Assembly (NCBI GenBank): GCA_026392045.1
Contig: JAPLCU010000043.1
Coordinates: forward strand, 1-51,887
Direction: 5' to 3'
Origin: Armatimonadota bacterium
Lineage (GTDB): Bacteria > Armatimonadota > UBA5829
Length of the DNA: 51,887 nt
The translations under genes and the position numbers were made by a program. The notes below the pieces were generated by a model, which was not told where the DNA came from, made no database searches, and saw only the letters and a program-made list of their open reading frames with translations. This document shows, in pieces, positions 50,969 to 51,887 of the stretch (its first letter is position 1; every line of letters begins with the position of its first letter).

Positions 50969-50996
50969 TTGTAAACACTGCGGAATATGTTATAAT
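50969..50996 (+). promoter_or_regulatory. Candidate upstream promoter of the tRNA-tuf cluster
   Basis: TTGTAA, 16-nt spacer, TATAAT; it lies about 265 nt before the first tRNA. Confidence 0.55.
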
Positions 50997-51164
50997 AGTG
51001 TCTGGTTATGGTTAATATCGTAGGACACAGCTCTGGTGCAAATAGAATTTTTGAGTAGTCGAAATTTCTATGAGCGCCGGCTATTGGCGCTCCAAAGTCC
51101 GAATCAAACACGGAAAATTTGCCTGTTTTATCACGATTAGTGATAATAACTCTGACACTGGGTA

Positions 51165-51193
51165 TTGACAGAAGGGCTTTAGGTCAATATAAT
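51165..51193 (+). promoter_or_regulatory. Consensus promoter of the tRNA-tuf cluster
   Basis: Perfect TTGACA, 17-nt spacer, TATAAT, about 70 nt upstream of the first tRNA. The strongest-looking promoter in the window, as expected for stable RNA and EF-Tu. Confidence 0.92.
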
Positions 51194-51261
51194 ATATCGG
51201 GTACACCTGTTCAGATGTATCTTTTTTGCACGGCGAGGGATTGTGGCGCCAGTGACAAAAC

Positions 51262-51337
51262 GCCGATGTAGCTCAGCTGGTAGAGCAGGGGTTTTGTAAA
51301 CCTCAGGTCGCGGGTTCGAGTCCCACCGTCGGCTCCA
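51262..51337 (+). tRNA. tRNA-Thr (anticodon TGT)
   Basis: 76 nt with encoded CCA. The acceptor stem is GCCGATG/CGTCGGC, the T-loop is GGGTTCGAGTCCC, and the anticodon loop reads TTTTGTAAA with TGT. Confidence 0.96.
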
Positions 51338-51372
51338 TAAGTTTACACCGGGGGGCAATCTGCCTCTAGCGT

Positions 51373-51457
51373 GGGGGGATGCCCGAGTGGTTAAAGGGGG
51401 CAGACTGTAAATCTGTTAGCAATGCTTACACAGGTTCAAATCCTGTTCCCCCCACCA
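51373..51457 (+). tRNA. tRNA-Tyr (anticodon GTA)
   Basis: 85 nt with encoded CCA and a long variable arm. The acceptor stem is GGGGGGA/TCCCCCC and the anticodon loop is CTGTAAAT with GTA. Confidence 0.96.
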
Positions 51458-51515
51458 ATACAATTTGTTTCCGGCTTATGGGTGAGAGCTTGTAAGCCGG
51501 TTTTTGCTCTCGTAT

Positions 51516-51590
51516 GCCCACATAGCGCAGAGGTAGCGCACCTCTTTGGTAAAGAGGAGGTCATGGGTCCGAATCCCATTGTGGGCTCCA
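51516..51590 (+). tRNA. tRNA-Thr (anticodon GGT)
   Basis: 75 nt with encoded CCA. The acceptor stem is GCCCACA/TGTGGGC and the anticodon loop is TTTGGTAAA with GGT. It stands 39 nt before the tuf start codon, so it is cotranscribed with it. Confidence 0.96.
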
Positions 51591-51629
51591 TTATATTAGA
51601 GAGTAAGTCCTATCCGGGAGGCAATCAAC

Positions 51630-51887
51630 ATGGCTAAACAGCGGTTCGAGAGAACAAAGCCGCACGTGAACATCGGAACAGTTGGTCACGTGGATCACGG
51701 CAAAACCACGCTTACTGCGGCGATCACTGCTGCGTTGGCGACTAAGGGGTTAGCAAAATATACTCCTTACGATCAGATAGACTGCGCACCTGAAGAGCGA
51801 GAGCGTGGTGTAACGATCAATATTTATCATGCCGAGTATGAGACGGAAGCAAGGCATTATGCACACGTAGACTGCCCTGGTCACGCC
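51630..51887 (+). CDS. tuf: Elongation factor Tu, 5' part (cut by window edge)
   Basis: 86 residues are visible from ATG 51630 (CGGGAGG upstream). The start is [20 protein letters not shown]. The P-loop GHVDHGKT, the switch I region ([12 protein letters not shown]) and the start of the G3 motif DCPGH are seen. EF-Tu brings aminoacyl-tRNA to the ribosome. It follows three tRNA genes, the classic tRNA-tufB arrangement. A small oddity is [10 protein letters not shown], where most EF-Tu have TINTSHVEYE. Confidence 0.98.
   Translation, partial: MAKQRFERTKPHVNIGTVGHVDHGKTTLTAAITAALATKGLAKYTPYDQIDCAPEERERGVTINIYHAEYETEARHYAHVDCPGHA

Overview
The window looks like a chromosomal segment of a deep-branching, probably free-living bacterium. 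My best guess is Armatimonadota or a close relative. The clues are an unusual mix: a large secreted DUF1680/GH127 enzyme with PA14, LamG and OB-like domains; a hydrazine-synthase-alpha-like multihaem protein; LysM-G5 and VanW cell-wall proteins; many TTG/GTG starts; and abundant short GC-rich palindromes in gene gaps. The taxonomic call is inference. No rRNA gene is present to settle it.

Left third (1-15.1 kb, all minus strand): a defence/accessory island. The left edge cuts a type I-E CRISPR gene (cas8e/cse1, TTG start, strong RBS). Upstream of it is only the first part of cas3 (the HD domain start), so the locus appears to have lost its effector nuclease-helicase. A scrambled patch follows: a fragment of a host OB-fold secreted protein fused head-on to a fragment of a small 58-residue gene whose intact copy lies 1 kb away. 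From about 15.1 kb down to 2.5 kb runs a near-continuous operon: a frameshifted excisionase-type HTH gene, a PLD-SNF2 helicase, an Eco57I-type adenine methylase, an AlbA_2 protein, a truncated DUF2513 gene, a RhuM-Fic fusion, a DprA/SLOG-HTH protein, an Mrr-N-like winged helix protein and three unknown small genes. This is the most likely place for an undescribed defence system.

Middle (15.7-29.8 kb): tRNA-Glu(CTC) and tRNA-Ser(TGA), each with a terminator; a secreted three-haem HzsA-like protein behind a good sigma-70 promoter; a single-chain nuclease-methylase of type ISP/IIG style; a 1564-residue GH127-type secreted enzyme; a secreted protein of unknown function; and a YjbQ-family protein.

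Right half (29.8-51.9 kb): ordinary housekeeping and signalling genes. These are a membrane PAS-PAS-GGDEF-EAL protein, a LysM-G5 protein, a membrane-anchored receiver domain, an orphan BtuC/FecCD permease, a probable structured RNA with its own strong promoter, a possible BECR-type toxin, an ICMT-like methyltransferase, a DUF362 ferredoxin-like protein, cyclophilin, a transaldolase-family protein, a GH-A-like protein, a PrsA-like lipoprotein, a peptidase-MA/SpoIIE-phosphatase pair, VanW, cysE-cysS with a hairpin in the leader, and a Thr-Tyr-Thr tRNA cluster feeding into tuf (cut by the right edge).

Throughout, gene ends are decorated with several families of short palindromes whose arms differ but pair with each other, often in tandem and mostly in convergent gaps. 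One lies inside the LysM-G5 coding region, and a different repeat lies inside the methylase.
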